From an uncultured Verrucomicrobia subdivision 3 bacterium (GTDB lineage: Bacteria; Verrucomicrobiota; Verrucomicrobiia; Limisphaerales; DASXHY01), in the NCBI GenBank assembly GCA_937890005.1, contig CALBZA010000040.1, positions 1-64,000 of the forward strand: a stretch of DNA of 64,000 nucleotides, written 5' to 3'. The notes under the pieces are model-generated. The model had not been told where the DNA came from. It worked only from the letters and a program-made list of their open reading frames with translations, and did no database searches. Positions 9,291 to 16,552 of this stretch are shown piece by piece (the first letter of the stretch is position 1; every line of letters begins with the position of its first letter). A program made the position numbers and the translations under genes.

Positions 9291-9670
9291 ATGAAACGCC
9301 TCCTTCTGACACTGACCGTCGCGGCGATGCTGACCGGATGCCGGACGCCGCAGAGCTGGGTTCGGACAGAAGTTTATTTCGGACTCAGCAAACCGGATGG
9401 TTCGCTGGTCAGTGCCAAGGAATGGCAGGCGTTTCTCGATGAAACAGTGACACCAAGATTTCCCGCCGGTTTGAGCGTGATCGACGGCCGGGGACAATGG
9501 CGCGATCGCAGTGGAGAAATCGATCGCGAGCCAGCCAAGGTGCTGATCGTTGTGCATCCGGCTGGCGCGGCGACCGAAAGGGAAATCGACATGATTCGGA
9601 AGCAGTATTGCAGCGCTTCTCGCAAGAGGCGGTGATGAAAGTGACAACCAAGGTTCGTGTGAAGTTTTAG
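9291..9670 (+). pseudogene. DUF3574-type lipoprotein with a -1 frameshift near its end
   Basis: The uninterrupted frame is 114 aa (9291-9635). It has a lipoprotein signal (lipobox LTGC, Cys17) and the DUF3574 body (TEVYFGLSKPDG, EWQAFLDETVTPRFP, GLSVIDGRGQW, KVLIVVHP). After RKQY the frame ends in an atypical CSASRKRR. Slipping back one base at 9608 gives LQRFSQEAVMKVTTKVRVKF and a stop at 9668-9670, which matches the normal family ending (QRF-QEAV-V). One missing T in the TATT run at 9606-9609 explains this. Either the gene is naturally frameshifted or the read is in error. The restored stop overlaps the AGGAG of the next gene, as in an intact operon. Confidence 0.75.
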
Positions 9671-9677
9671 GAGTGTT

Positions 9678-10862
9678 ATGAAAAAAATCGACCTGCAGAC
9701 CAAAACGTTTCCGGCGCGTGTAGCCGAACTCGGATTTACCACTGATGTTCCGGCCGATTGGATCGTCCACGAGCTGCCAAATGAAATCCCGAACTTTTCC
9801 GATCCAACCGCGTTCGTGCCGCTCGCGGTGGTCACCGCACCGCATGCCGCCATCATACTCGCGTTCGCGGCGCGTCCGGCCTATGACGACGGCACGCTTC
9901 ACGAGTGGGCCTGGTATCATCTCAACCACAACAAAATGCAGGCCCGCGCCGCGGCGCAGGATCAGATTGGTGACATCCCGGCGTTTGTCGGCGAGGCGAT
10001 CCAGCAATCGGACATGGGGCCGATGCTCGTCCGATTTGCGTTCATTGAAGATGGAAACCGGCTGGTTAATCTGACTCTCACCGCGCCGGAAATGCTGGCG
10101 GACGCTGTGCAGGAAGTCTGGTTCGCCGTGCTCCGATCGTTTCGGCTGGAAACTCCGAAAGGTTCGCGCTTCAGCAAAGCGGGACAGCCGGAGCCGGTGG
10201 CGGAAACGAGCGTGCCGGTTGAATCGGTGAAGCCCTCCGAAACTCAGCCCGCTCAAACCAAAGCGAGCGGTTTCGCCGCTCACGCCCTTGCGAACGACGC
10301 TGCGTCAATCGATCCGGAACATCCAACAAACGCGAACCTTCGCAATCGGGGCATCGGGTTCGTTCCGAATGTCGCGGCGATTCACAACGAGGAAAAGCGC
10401 GCGACACTCGCTGCTGCGGCCATTGAAGCGTTCTTCGATGTTCCCTTGGGATGGCATGTGACCGACGACGGCAAACGGACGTTGATCTTCGAACCATCCG
10501 GTCAGGTGCAGATCAATCTCAATGTCATCCCGACCGAAGGCGGAAGCCGTTCTGATGTGCTCGACGCCATCCAGGCTGAAACGGAGCAAAGCTATCCGCA
10601 TCCGGAGTTCATGCGGCTCAACCAGGGCAACATCGAAGCGCTCGGCGTGAGAAACATCCACGACGGCGACCAGCCGCTGGAGCAGTATCATCTCCTCGTT
10701 CCGTGGCACAACGATCGTTGTTATTTGCGCGCCCGGGTGACTTCGACGCCGGAACGTGCGGCCGATGCCTGCAATCTGGCCGAGTTGATCTTGAACAGCG
10801 TCTCTTTCGGCGGCACACCCGCGCATTCGCATCTGCCGAGTGAAGCGCATTCAGCTGCCTGA
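9678..10862 (+). CDS. Tandem DcrB/PsbP-like two-domain protein
   Basis: 394 aa, no signal peptide. Two copies of one alpha/beta module are visible: residues ~18-155 begin FTTDVPADWIVHE and end VLRSFRLE; residues ~250-385 begin FFDVPLGWHVTD and end LILNSVSF. They are joined by a Pro/Glu-rich linker (~160-245). The layout resembles the DcrB/PsbP/Mog1 superfamily, which includes DUF1795 adaptor proteins of secretion systems; this is my inference from fold-level pattern only. The start is well set by AGGAG 5 bp upstream of the ATG. It follows the DUF3574 gene by 7 bp and precedes a membrane protein by 44 bp. Confidence 0.7.
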   Translation: MKKIDLQTKTFPARVAELGFTTDVPADWIVHELPNEIPNFSDPTAFVPLAVVTAPHAAIILAFAARPAYDDGTLHEWAWYHLNHNKMQARAAAQDQIGDIPAFVGEAIQQSDMGPMLVRFAFIEDGNRLVNLTLTAPEMLADAVQEVWFAVLRSFRLETPKGSRFSKAGQPEPVAETSVPVESVKPSETQPAQTKASGFAAHALANDAASIDPEHPTNANLRNRGIGFVPNVAAIHNEEKRATLAAAAIEAFFDVPLGWHVTDDGKRTLIFEPSGQVQINLNVIPTEGGSRSDVLDAIQAETEQSYPHPEFMRLNQGNIEALGVRNIHDGDQPLEQYHLLVPWHNDRCYLRARVTSTPERAADACNLAELILNSVSFGGTPAHSHLPSEAHSAA

Positions 10863-10906
10863 GCTTCGATCGCACGCTCTGAATCCTGTTCTCCTGACGT
10901 TCTCAA

Positions 10907-11446
10907 ATGAACCGTTGGACCACTTATCTCGCGGGGCCCGAAACCGTGCTCGCGATCATCACAATGCTGATCTTCGGCATCTGCGCGCGCCACAATTCCG
11001 GGGAGGGCAGGGATGTGGAGCTGATGGAGAAGCTGGTGACGGGACTGGCGTTTTGGGTGGTGCCGTTGGTTTTTGCCACCGTCTTCGTTCCTGGTTCAAA
11101 GAACTGGTGGTGGCTGGGACGCGCGGTGATGTTCACATCGGTCATGCTGCTCGTGATGGCTGGAAAGTTGATCAGCGGATTCGGCACCGGCTCCAAAGGA
11201 CAGGACGCCGGGTTCATCATGGTGATGGTTTTTGGAGTGTTCATGGTGGCGGTCTGCTCCGCGATCGCGGGTGCGATGATTCTGTCCGAAACGAAACCGG
11301 CATTTGGATCGTGGTTCTCGAATCATAAATTCGTCGGATCGCTGCTGGTGCTCGTTGCGATGGTTCCAATCGGATTTCTGCTGGGAATTATCCAGTCGGT
11401 TGGCGTCGGTATATTTTTGAGCGCCTGGTCTGCCTTCAAACGTTGA
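10907..11446 (+). CDS. Four- to five-TM membrane protein, unknown
   Basis: 179 aa, almost entirely hydrophobic. Likely membrane segments lie at residues ~10-26, 43-62, 70-88, 105-130 and 142-172, separated by short polar loops (KNWWWLGR, GSGSKGQD). No recognisable family. The start is the ATG at 10907. The next gene begins 5 bp after its stop, so the two are almost certainly co-translated. Confidence 0.7.
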   Translation: MNRWTTYLAGPETVLAIITMLIFGICARHNSGEGRDVELMEKLVTGLAFWVVPLVFATVFVPGSKNWWWLGRAVMFTSVMLLVMAGKLISGFGTGSKGQDAGFIMVMVFGVFMVAVCSAIAGAMILSETKPAFGSWFSNHKFVGSLLVLVAMVPIGFLLGIIQSVGVGIFLSAWSAFKR

Positions 11447-11451
11447 ATCTC

Positions 11452-12777
11452 ATGTCACAACTGCTTCGCAACAGTCCGGGTCTCCTCGCTTGGGTGGGGA
11501 TCTTTGTCATCGCCACGTTCGTCTTCGGCATCATCGGAATCATGATGAGCCGCTCGGGAACATCCTTGCGTCCCATCTATTGGATGGCGGGATTTCTTCT
11601 GCTGGTCGGCGCGCCGCAGTTCCTGGCACACCTTGCCTTTGCCATCGCGGCTGTGAAACGCGATGCACCGCGCGTGGCTGCAATGGAGCAATTGTTCAAA
11701 TCGGACAACCTGGAAGCGCGACGGGATGCGGCAAAACTGTTGTTCGGACCGGACGCACATGCCGACCTTGTGGCCGACGCGCGACGTTTTTTCAGTCAGT
11801 CTATGGCCGATGCGGAGGCCGGGCAGTTCGCGAGTCTGCCGACCGGTGAAACCGTTCTGCTGGCGAAGTTCAAAGGTTACACCGGTGCGGAAAAGGCGTG
11901 GGTGCAGTATCTGCGCGAAACGGGTTTGAACCAGTTGGGGGGCAAGGGCGATTCCCAACGCGGTTTTGCTGTGACGCGTCCCGTTGGCGATCGCGCGTAT
12001 GCGTTGCACATGGGCAACATGTTGGGTGTCTGGACTGGTCCGAATGACGCCGCGATCCGGCAGCGAATGCTCGCTGGCGGATTCAAAATACCGTCGCGCG
12101 CGCCGTTGGACGGAGCCGGAGCCATCGCTCAAAACGGTGCCAAATCCAGTCGATCTGGCACGAGTCCGGTTCGCATGGCTGCGATTGCCGGCGGCGTTGC
12201 GATCTATCTGCTTCTCGTGGTTGCCTACTTTTTCAAGGGAGCGGCCTGGGCTTCGGGTGCACCGGCCAAGCCGGGTGTGGTTGCGGTGAACTCAGAAGAA
12301 CTCGCCGTGCGGCTCGAGTCGATCAATCAGCTGGACGTTCCATTCCGAATCGAAAAGGGCGAGAAGCCGAACGAATTTTTTGCAACGTGGCGTTATGCGG
12401 ATGCGAAATGGATTGATCTCGCCCGCGCCCGTGGCATCAAGCGCACGTTCCGCATCCGACTCACCCTGGACGAATCGGCGAAGGTCGTTCGCGCCACGGA
12501 TTACATCTCCAGTTACGACTGGTCGGTTGGACGTGGCGGTGCGGACATTCAGTGGAAGGCGAGTTCCGGGATCGTGTTCTTTCAAAAGGAACAGATGAAG
12601 GTTCTGGGCCTGCAGCTGGATCAGTCGGGCATGCCGAAGCCGGAACTTTCCTACAGCTACAACTTCGATCTCATGGAACTGAAGGAGCCGGTGAAGGCGA
12701 TCATCACAGAGGCGGGCTGGGACTGGCGTCCGGTTGTCTGGCAGAGCCCGAAGTCCTTGCGCTGGCTGACGGAATGA
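11452..12777 (+). CDS. Multi-domain membrane protein, unknown
   Basis: 441 aa from the ATG at 11452; a TTG three codons earlier overlaps the previous stop and is less likely. Two N-terminal membrane segments (~10-30, 40-62) precede a soluble part with a short helical stretch (EARRDAAKLLFGPDAHADLV), then a third membrane segment (~residues 238-262, MAAIAGGVAIYLLLVVAYFF), then a ~175-residue presumed extracytoplasmic C-domain (from ~270, ending WQSPKSLRWLTE) that is rich in beta-forming residues. No known catalytic motif. Part of the 8830-16239 cluster; 83 bp separate it from the next gene, the largest gap inside the cluster. Confidence 0.7.
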   Translation: MSQLLRNSPGLLAWVGIFVIATFVFGIIGIMMSRSGTSLRPIYWMAGFLLLVGAPQFLAHLAFAIAAVKRDAPRVAAMEQLFKSDNLEARRDAAKLLFGPDAHADLVADARRFFSQSMADAEAGQFASLPTGETVLLAKFKGYTGAEKAWVQYLRETGLNQLGGKGDSQRGFAVTRPVGDRAYALHMGNMLGVWTGPNDAAIRQRMLAGGFKIPSRAPLDGAGAIAQNGAKSSRSGTSPVRMAAIAGGVAIYLLLVVAYFFKGAAWASGAPAKPGVVAVNSEELAVRLESINQLDVPFRIEKGEKPNEFFATWRYADAKWIDLARARGIKRTFRIRLTLDESAKVVRATDYISSYDWSVGRGGADIQWKASSGIVFFQKEQMKVLGLQLDQSGMPKPELSYSYNFDLMELKEPVKAIITEAGWDWRPVVWQSPKSLRWLTE

Positions 12778-12860
12778 ATCGGGCTGAATCGTTCGACATT
12801 CGAACGCGGGCAACAGAAGAAATTAAGGGATCGTGAAGCGGAAATTGAATCGGAGGTTTT

Positions 12861-13934
12861 ATGCAAATTCTTGGAAACGCTTTTCTGGCTGTAGCGGCGC
12901 TGATCTACATCGTGCCGATCCAATGGCTCGCATTTGAAAGTCCGGTTGGAAAACGTGACGAAGGCGGCGGCGCCGTCTGGACCGTGATTTTCATTCTCGT
13001 TCCATTCTGGCTGCTGATTGCAGGAGGTCTTTTCATTGTGACCGGCCGCGGTGGCCTGGAATGGATCGGTCGCGAACGGTGGATGCAACATCTGCTCGCG
13101 GCGACTGGCGTGATCGGATTGTTCATCGTCACCGCGTTCTGCTACGTCGGGAAGTTTCAGCCCCACAATCTGTTTCCGGCGGTGCTGCGACCGTTGATGC
13201 TGTTGATGCTGCTGGCCGTTCCGTTGATTGCGCTGTTTTTTTGCGCGATGACGTTGAATGCAGAGCTGCTGCCGAAAGTTCGTCCGCAGTTTTACCGAAT
13301 TCCGTTCGCAGTGGTTGGAACGATTGGGCTCCTTGCGTTTGTTGGAGTGATTGGACAATCGCTGTTTTCCAATGTGTTGAGAAGAGGCGTTGCACTGACG
13401 AATGCCGTGTCGAGAGAGAGCGAACGCGACCGACAGATTCTTGAACGAGTGGCGACGCTCGATCCGCACAAGGATTTCGCCGAGCTGATCGGATTCGCGA
13501 ACCGTTATGAAAATCAAAAGATTCGCGAGCTGGCCATCGGCAAGGCGCAGTCGCATCCCGACTTCGATGCCGCGCTGGAGAAAGTTTTGCGCAGCGGCCT
13601 GGCGGATGAGGCGCTGACGTACCTTGATGCGTGCGACGTGCCGAATCCGGAACGTTTTGCAGACGCCGTGAATGCGGCCATCCGGAGGTGTACGGAGTGG
13701 GTTCGAGAATCGGTGGCCAACACCCACACGTTTCACACCAGTGCGTTCGACAGTTCCACGCGCCGGATTCTCTCGGTTGTGGATAAGTTTCGCGGGAATG
13801 GAGTTGATTATGTGCCCGCAATCCGCGAATACCGGAGAGCCATGGATTCGAAGCGAACAGTGGACGTGGAGTTCAACGCAAGGAGAACTCTCGACAAATG
13901 GCTCGCGAAACATTCGCATCCAGCAAAACCATGA
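12861..13934 (+). CDS. Membrane protein with C-terminal helical module, unknown
   Basis: 357 aa, start ATG at 12861 preceded by GGAGG at good distance. Four membrane segments fill residues ~1-165. The remainder is soluble and helical. A segment at about residue 195 reads VATLDPHKDFAELIGF, and a similar one (IAALDPHAPLADWLAF) starts the C-terminal part of the next protein, so the two share a module, possibly HEAT/armadillo-like. No enzyme motif. Its stop overlaps the next start as ATGA at 13931. Confidence 0.72.
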   Translation: MQILGNAFLAVAALIYIVPIQWLAFESPVGKRDEGGGAVWTVIFILVPFWLLIAGGLFIVTGRGGLEWIGRERWMQHLLAATGVIGLFIVTAFCYVGKFQPHNLFPAVLRPLMLLMLLAVPLIALFFCAMTLNAELLPKVRPQFYRIPFAVVGTIGLLAFVGVIGQSLFSNVLRRGVALTNAVSRESERDRQILERVATLDPHKDFAELIGFANRYENQKIRELAIGKAQSHPDFDAALEKVLRSGLADEALTYLDACDVPNPERFADAVNAAIRRCTEWVRESVANTHTFHTSAFDSSTRRILSVVDKFRGNGVDYVPAIREYRRAMDSKRTVDVEFNARRTLDKWLAKHSHPAKP

Positions 13935-15205
13935 ACTGGCTCGGAGCAGCTTTCATCGGCCTGGTGAGCGGAGTTGTCGGGCTGGTGTCTGTTGCCGCCC
14001 TGGCTGGCTTTTGCGTCCGTTGGTTTCGCGTTTCTACCTTTGAAGGTGCTGCCGGTTACTTCGTGGTCATGCTGGCTTTGCTCGGCGGTCTGCTGGGAAT
14101 TGTCATCGGAGTTGTCACCGGCCTTGTCTTCAACTGGGGCAGCGGTGCCGCGGGATTTTTTAAGGCCCTTGGCAGTGCCTGCGGAGCAGTGGTTCTTCTG
14201 ACCGCACTGGCCCTTCTGATCTGCCGTATGCTGGCCGACCTTCCGCCCGAGATTGATGGTCATGAACTGGCACTTGAAGTGGAATGGCGTTTGCCGGTTG
14301 GGGAATCGAAGCCTTCTGTGACAAACGGTGCCGAAACCCGCGTTAAACTCGGTTCGGTCGTGGATCATCAACAGCGCGCCGCTCATTTCGGGGAACTGGA
14401 GATCGATCAAGCCCGTCAGGTGGATGGACGATGGATCATTCCGGGTTCGGTTCATCTGTTCACGCGTCGTGGGAACCGGTCCGTCAGCTTTCAACTGAAT
14501 GGTGAGATGCGGGACGGTTTTCTGATTCCAGTTCCTGCGCGGCCCGGAAAGGAATCGCTGGAATGGAGTGACTGGTTTCCGAAGCCGCGTCCGGGCGATG
14601 CGCCATGGCCGGAAACGAAGTCATCCGTTCGATTCCGCGTTCGGCCAATCCTGCCGGAACCGCCTCCGCCGGATCCAATCGTTGTTGAGGCGGAGAAAAT
14701 TGCGGCGCTGGATCCGCATGCGCCGCTTGCGGACTGGCTTGCTTTCCTCAAATATGATGCGCCCGCGGACCGAAACCTGGCTGTCATGCGTGTCGTTGCG
14801 GAACAGCCGGAGGAACTGGCGCGGCTCATCGGTTCAGACAAGGCGGATCTCCGGGAACAGGCGTTGTTTGCAGTGACGCAATTGAGAGAGATCAAGCCTG
14901 TGATTTCGGAGGCGGTTCGTGCAGAAGGCCGGGCGATTGCCGGGCGGCTCAAGGAGTTCAACCGGATGAATTCAGAAGAGCCCGACTTTTATGGCGTGCA
15001 AATGGAGCTGCGGAGTCGGTTTTCATACTGGCATCGCGCCTGGTGGACGGTGCATCAGCGGTCGGGAATCGATGGGCGACCCGCCGTTCAGGAAATTCTG
15101 GAACTGGCAGAGGTGCGGGCAAAGGAGACATCCATGAGCGAAATCGTCATCAATGCGAAAGCACATCTCGGCGGAATCAAAACACCGGAACCATTGCCAC
15201 AATGA
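13931..15205 (+). CDS. Membrane protein paralogous in its C-terminal module, unknown
   Basis: 424 aa from the ATG at 13931, chosen because it forms an ATGA overlap with the preceding stop; an upstream start at 13898 would overlap more deeply. Three membrane segments lie at residues ~1-110. A mid beta-rich domain (~115-250) contains HELALEVEWRLP and FQLNGEMRDGFLIPVP. The C-terminal helical part begins near residue 260 with IAALDPHAPLADWLAF, matching the module of the upstream gene. No family recognised. Confidence 0.72.
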   Translation: MNWLGAAFIGLVSGVVGLVSVAALAGFCVRWFRVSTFEGAAGYFVVMLALLGGLLGIVIGVVTGLVFNWGSGAAGFFKALGSACGAVVLLTALALLICRMLADLPPEIDGHELALEVEWRLPVGESKPSVTNGAETRVKLGSVVDHQQRAAHFGELEIDQARQVDGRWIIPGSVHLFTRRGNRSVSFQLNGEMRDGFLIPVPARPGKESLEWSDWFPKPRPGDAPWPETKSSVRFRVRPILPEPPPPDPIVVEAEKIAALDPHAPLADWLAFLKYDAPADRNLAVMRVVAEQPEELARLIGSDKADLREQALFAVTQLREIKPVISEAVRAEGRAIAGRLKEFNRMNSEEPDFYGVQMELRSRFSYWHRAWWTVHQRSGIDGRPAVQEILELAEVRAKETSMSEIVINAKAHLGGIKTPEPLPQ

Positions 15206-16239
15206 ACTCCAATCATGCGCAGGAACTCGCGGCGTTTCCCGCTGTGTTGCGATCGCTGATTGATGCTGAGCTGGCCGCGGGAAATGAAATTGTGGAAATC
15301 GCCAGCAGTTTTCCCGCGCCGCCTGCCGGGGCGTATGTGAAATTGCGCGACAAGGTGAGCACTCGGGAACGCACCTCGGGAGACGGACTCGATTTTTACG
15401 AACGCAACAGCTCCCTCTACTCCGGCGAGTTCACCGATGCGAAGCGCTTTTATTTTGTCATCGAACCGCCAGACCCGCCGCCGTCTGAGTCGGATATGAA
15501 CGCCATCCGTGCCGCCCTGGCGGCAAAAATCAAGGTTCAGGACGAGCGTTGGAACGCGATCGCGCAACGGACCGATGTCAGAACTGCCGGAACGAAGGCC
15601 CGTCGCACCAACGGGAAGAAGGCGCGTGAGAAGCCGGCGTGGGAACGATTTCGTGACAGCATGAAGATCGATTACGAGAAGTGGCACGACGGAATCGGTT
15701 ACGACGTGGACATCATCCGAAACGCAACCTCGGAAGAACTTCTTGAGATCGAATCGTTGTTGGTGACCCGTGGAATCAGCGACTGGCGCGATGTGGAGGC
15801 GTTGGCGGTTGTGGACTCGCCCAGAGCGCGCATGTTGCTCCGGCAGACACTGGAGCAGGGGAATGCCGAGCTGGCGAGCGCGGTGCTCCGCTATGCACCG
15901 TATCTGTCATCCAAAACCGAACAGACCGAGGCGTTGGTCCGCTCCCTTGAGACGGCACAGATTTTTGGTGGACTGGCTCAAACACTGATGCACGTCCGAA
16001 CGTTTCATCCGCCTGAAATCATCGATGCTCTCCTCCGCGGTGCGCTGAATCGTCCCGGAGACGTCGCCGCGCATTATGCCGCGATGCTTATGTTCATTCA
16101 CGGCAAGGCGAAGTCAGACTTCGACTGGGAGCAACGGCCGTTCTTTCTCCGATTCAACACACCGGATCGCGCCGGGCGGGAAAAGGTGTTCCGCGAACTC
16201 TGCGAAAAAATCGGAGTGGATGCCGGACGCTATCTTTGA
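15202..16239 (+). CDS. Soluble helical protein, last gene of unknown cluster
   Basis: 345 aa from the ATG at 15202, which forms an ATGA overlap with the preceding stop. No signal peptide or membrane segment. The N-terminal ~110 residues (FPAVLRSLIDAELAAGNEI, SSFPAPPAGAYVKL, FYFVIEPP) form an alpha/beta region; a basic linker (KARRTNGKKAREK) follows; the C-terminal ~200 residues are helical with possible HEAT-like pairs (WRDVEALAVVDSPRARMLLR, DVAAHYAAMLMFIHGKAKS). The N-terminal style is reminiscent of immunity or toxin-partner proteins, but I cannot assign a family. It closes the cluster; a REPIN-like element follows at 16311. Confidence 0.7.
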   Translation: MNSNHAQELAAFPAVLRSLIDAELAAGNEIVEIASSFPAPPAGAYVKLRDKVSTRERTSGDGLDFYERNSSLYSGEFTDAKRFYFVIEPPDPPPSESDMNAIRAALAAKIKVQDERWNAIAQRTDVRTAGTKARRTNGKKAREKPAWERFRDSMKIDYEKWHDGIGYDVDIIRNATSEELLEIESLLVTRGISDWRDVEALAVVDSPRARMLLRQTLEQGNAELASAVLRYAPYLSSKTEQTEALVRSLETAQIFGGLAQTLMHVRTFHPPEIIDALLRGALNRPGDVAAHYAAMLMFIHGKAKSDFDWEQRPFFLRFNTPDRAGREKVFRELCEKIGVDAGRYL

Positions 16240-16310
16240 TCTCGGGATCATTCTCCTGCAGTTCGACAAATCTGATGTGATGTCAGAGCTCCATCGGGGA
16301 GGAAAATCAA

Positions 16311-16461
16311 TCTCTCATTAGCACCCCGCTTGAGCGGGGTGAAGCAAGGCCCCGTGAAAAGAGCCGTTCCGACGGCTTTTCCTCCAAACGTGCAAAGCTG
16401 TTAAAACAGCTGAGCCACTGCAACATCATTGCCACCGCGCTGAAGCGCAGTGCCAAGGAGA
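16311..16461 (+). repeat. REPIN-like element, copy B (full length)
   Basis: Order of blocks: TCTCATTAGCAC (16313-16324) and hairpin CACCCCGCTTGAGCGGGGTG; a hairpin around AGCCGTTCCGACGGCT (16362-16377); palindrome AGCTGTTAAAACAGCT (16396-16411); hairpin CACCGCGCTGAAGCGCAGTG (16433-16452). The left end is the inverted complement of the right end seen in copy A (GTGCTAATGAGA), so the element has terminal inverted repeats. It fills much of the 313-bp gap between the unknown cluster and the SNF2 gene. Confidence 0.78.
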
Positions 16462-16552
16462 GGTTCCCATTTCACCGGAACGAACGCGCTTTCTCCAAAG
16501 AGTTCCTTTCTCGGAAGTTTTCAACGGCACCGTCAGCAGGCATATTCGCCGG

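Noticed and set aside
9144..10283. Long minus-strand open frame opposite the cluster genes
   Set aside because: Arg/His-rich product with no family pattern, fully antisense to two genes with clear features; typical of GC-rich complementary frames. The same holds for 21213-22460, 58848-60131, 60324-61601, 12657-13919 on the minus strand and 28063-29544 on the plus strand.
15043..15201. Longer N-terminus of the last cluster protein
   Set aside because: The 53 extra residues are Arg/Gly/Ser-rich and overlap the previous gene; the ATGA overlap at 15202 gives a better start.
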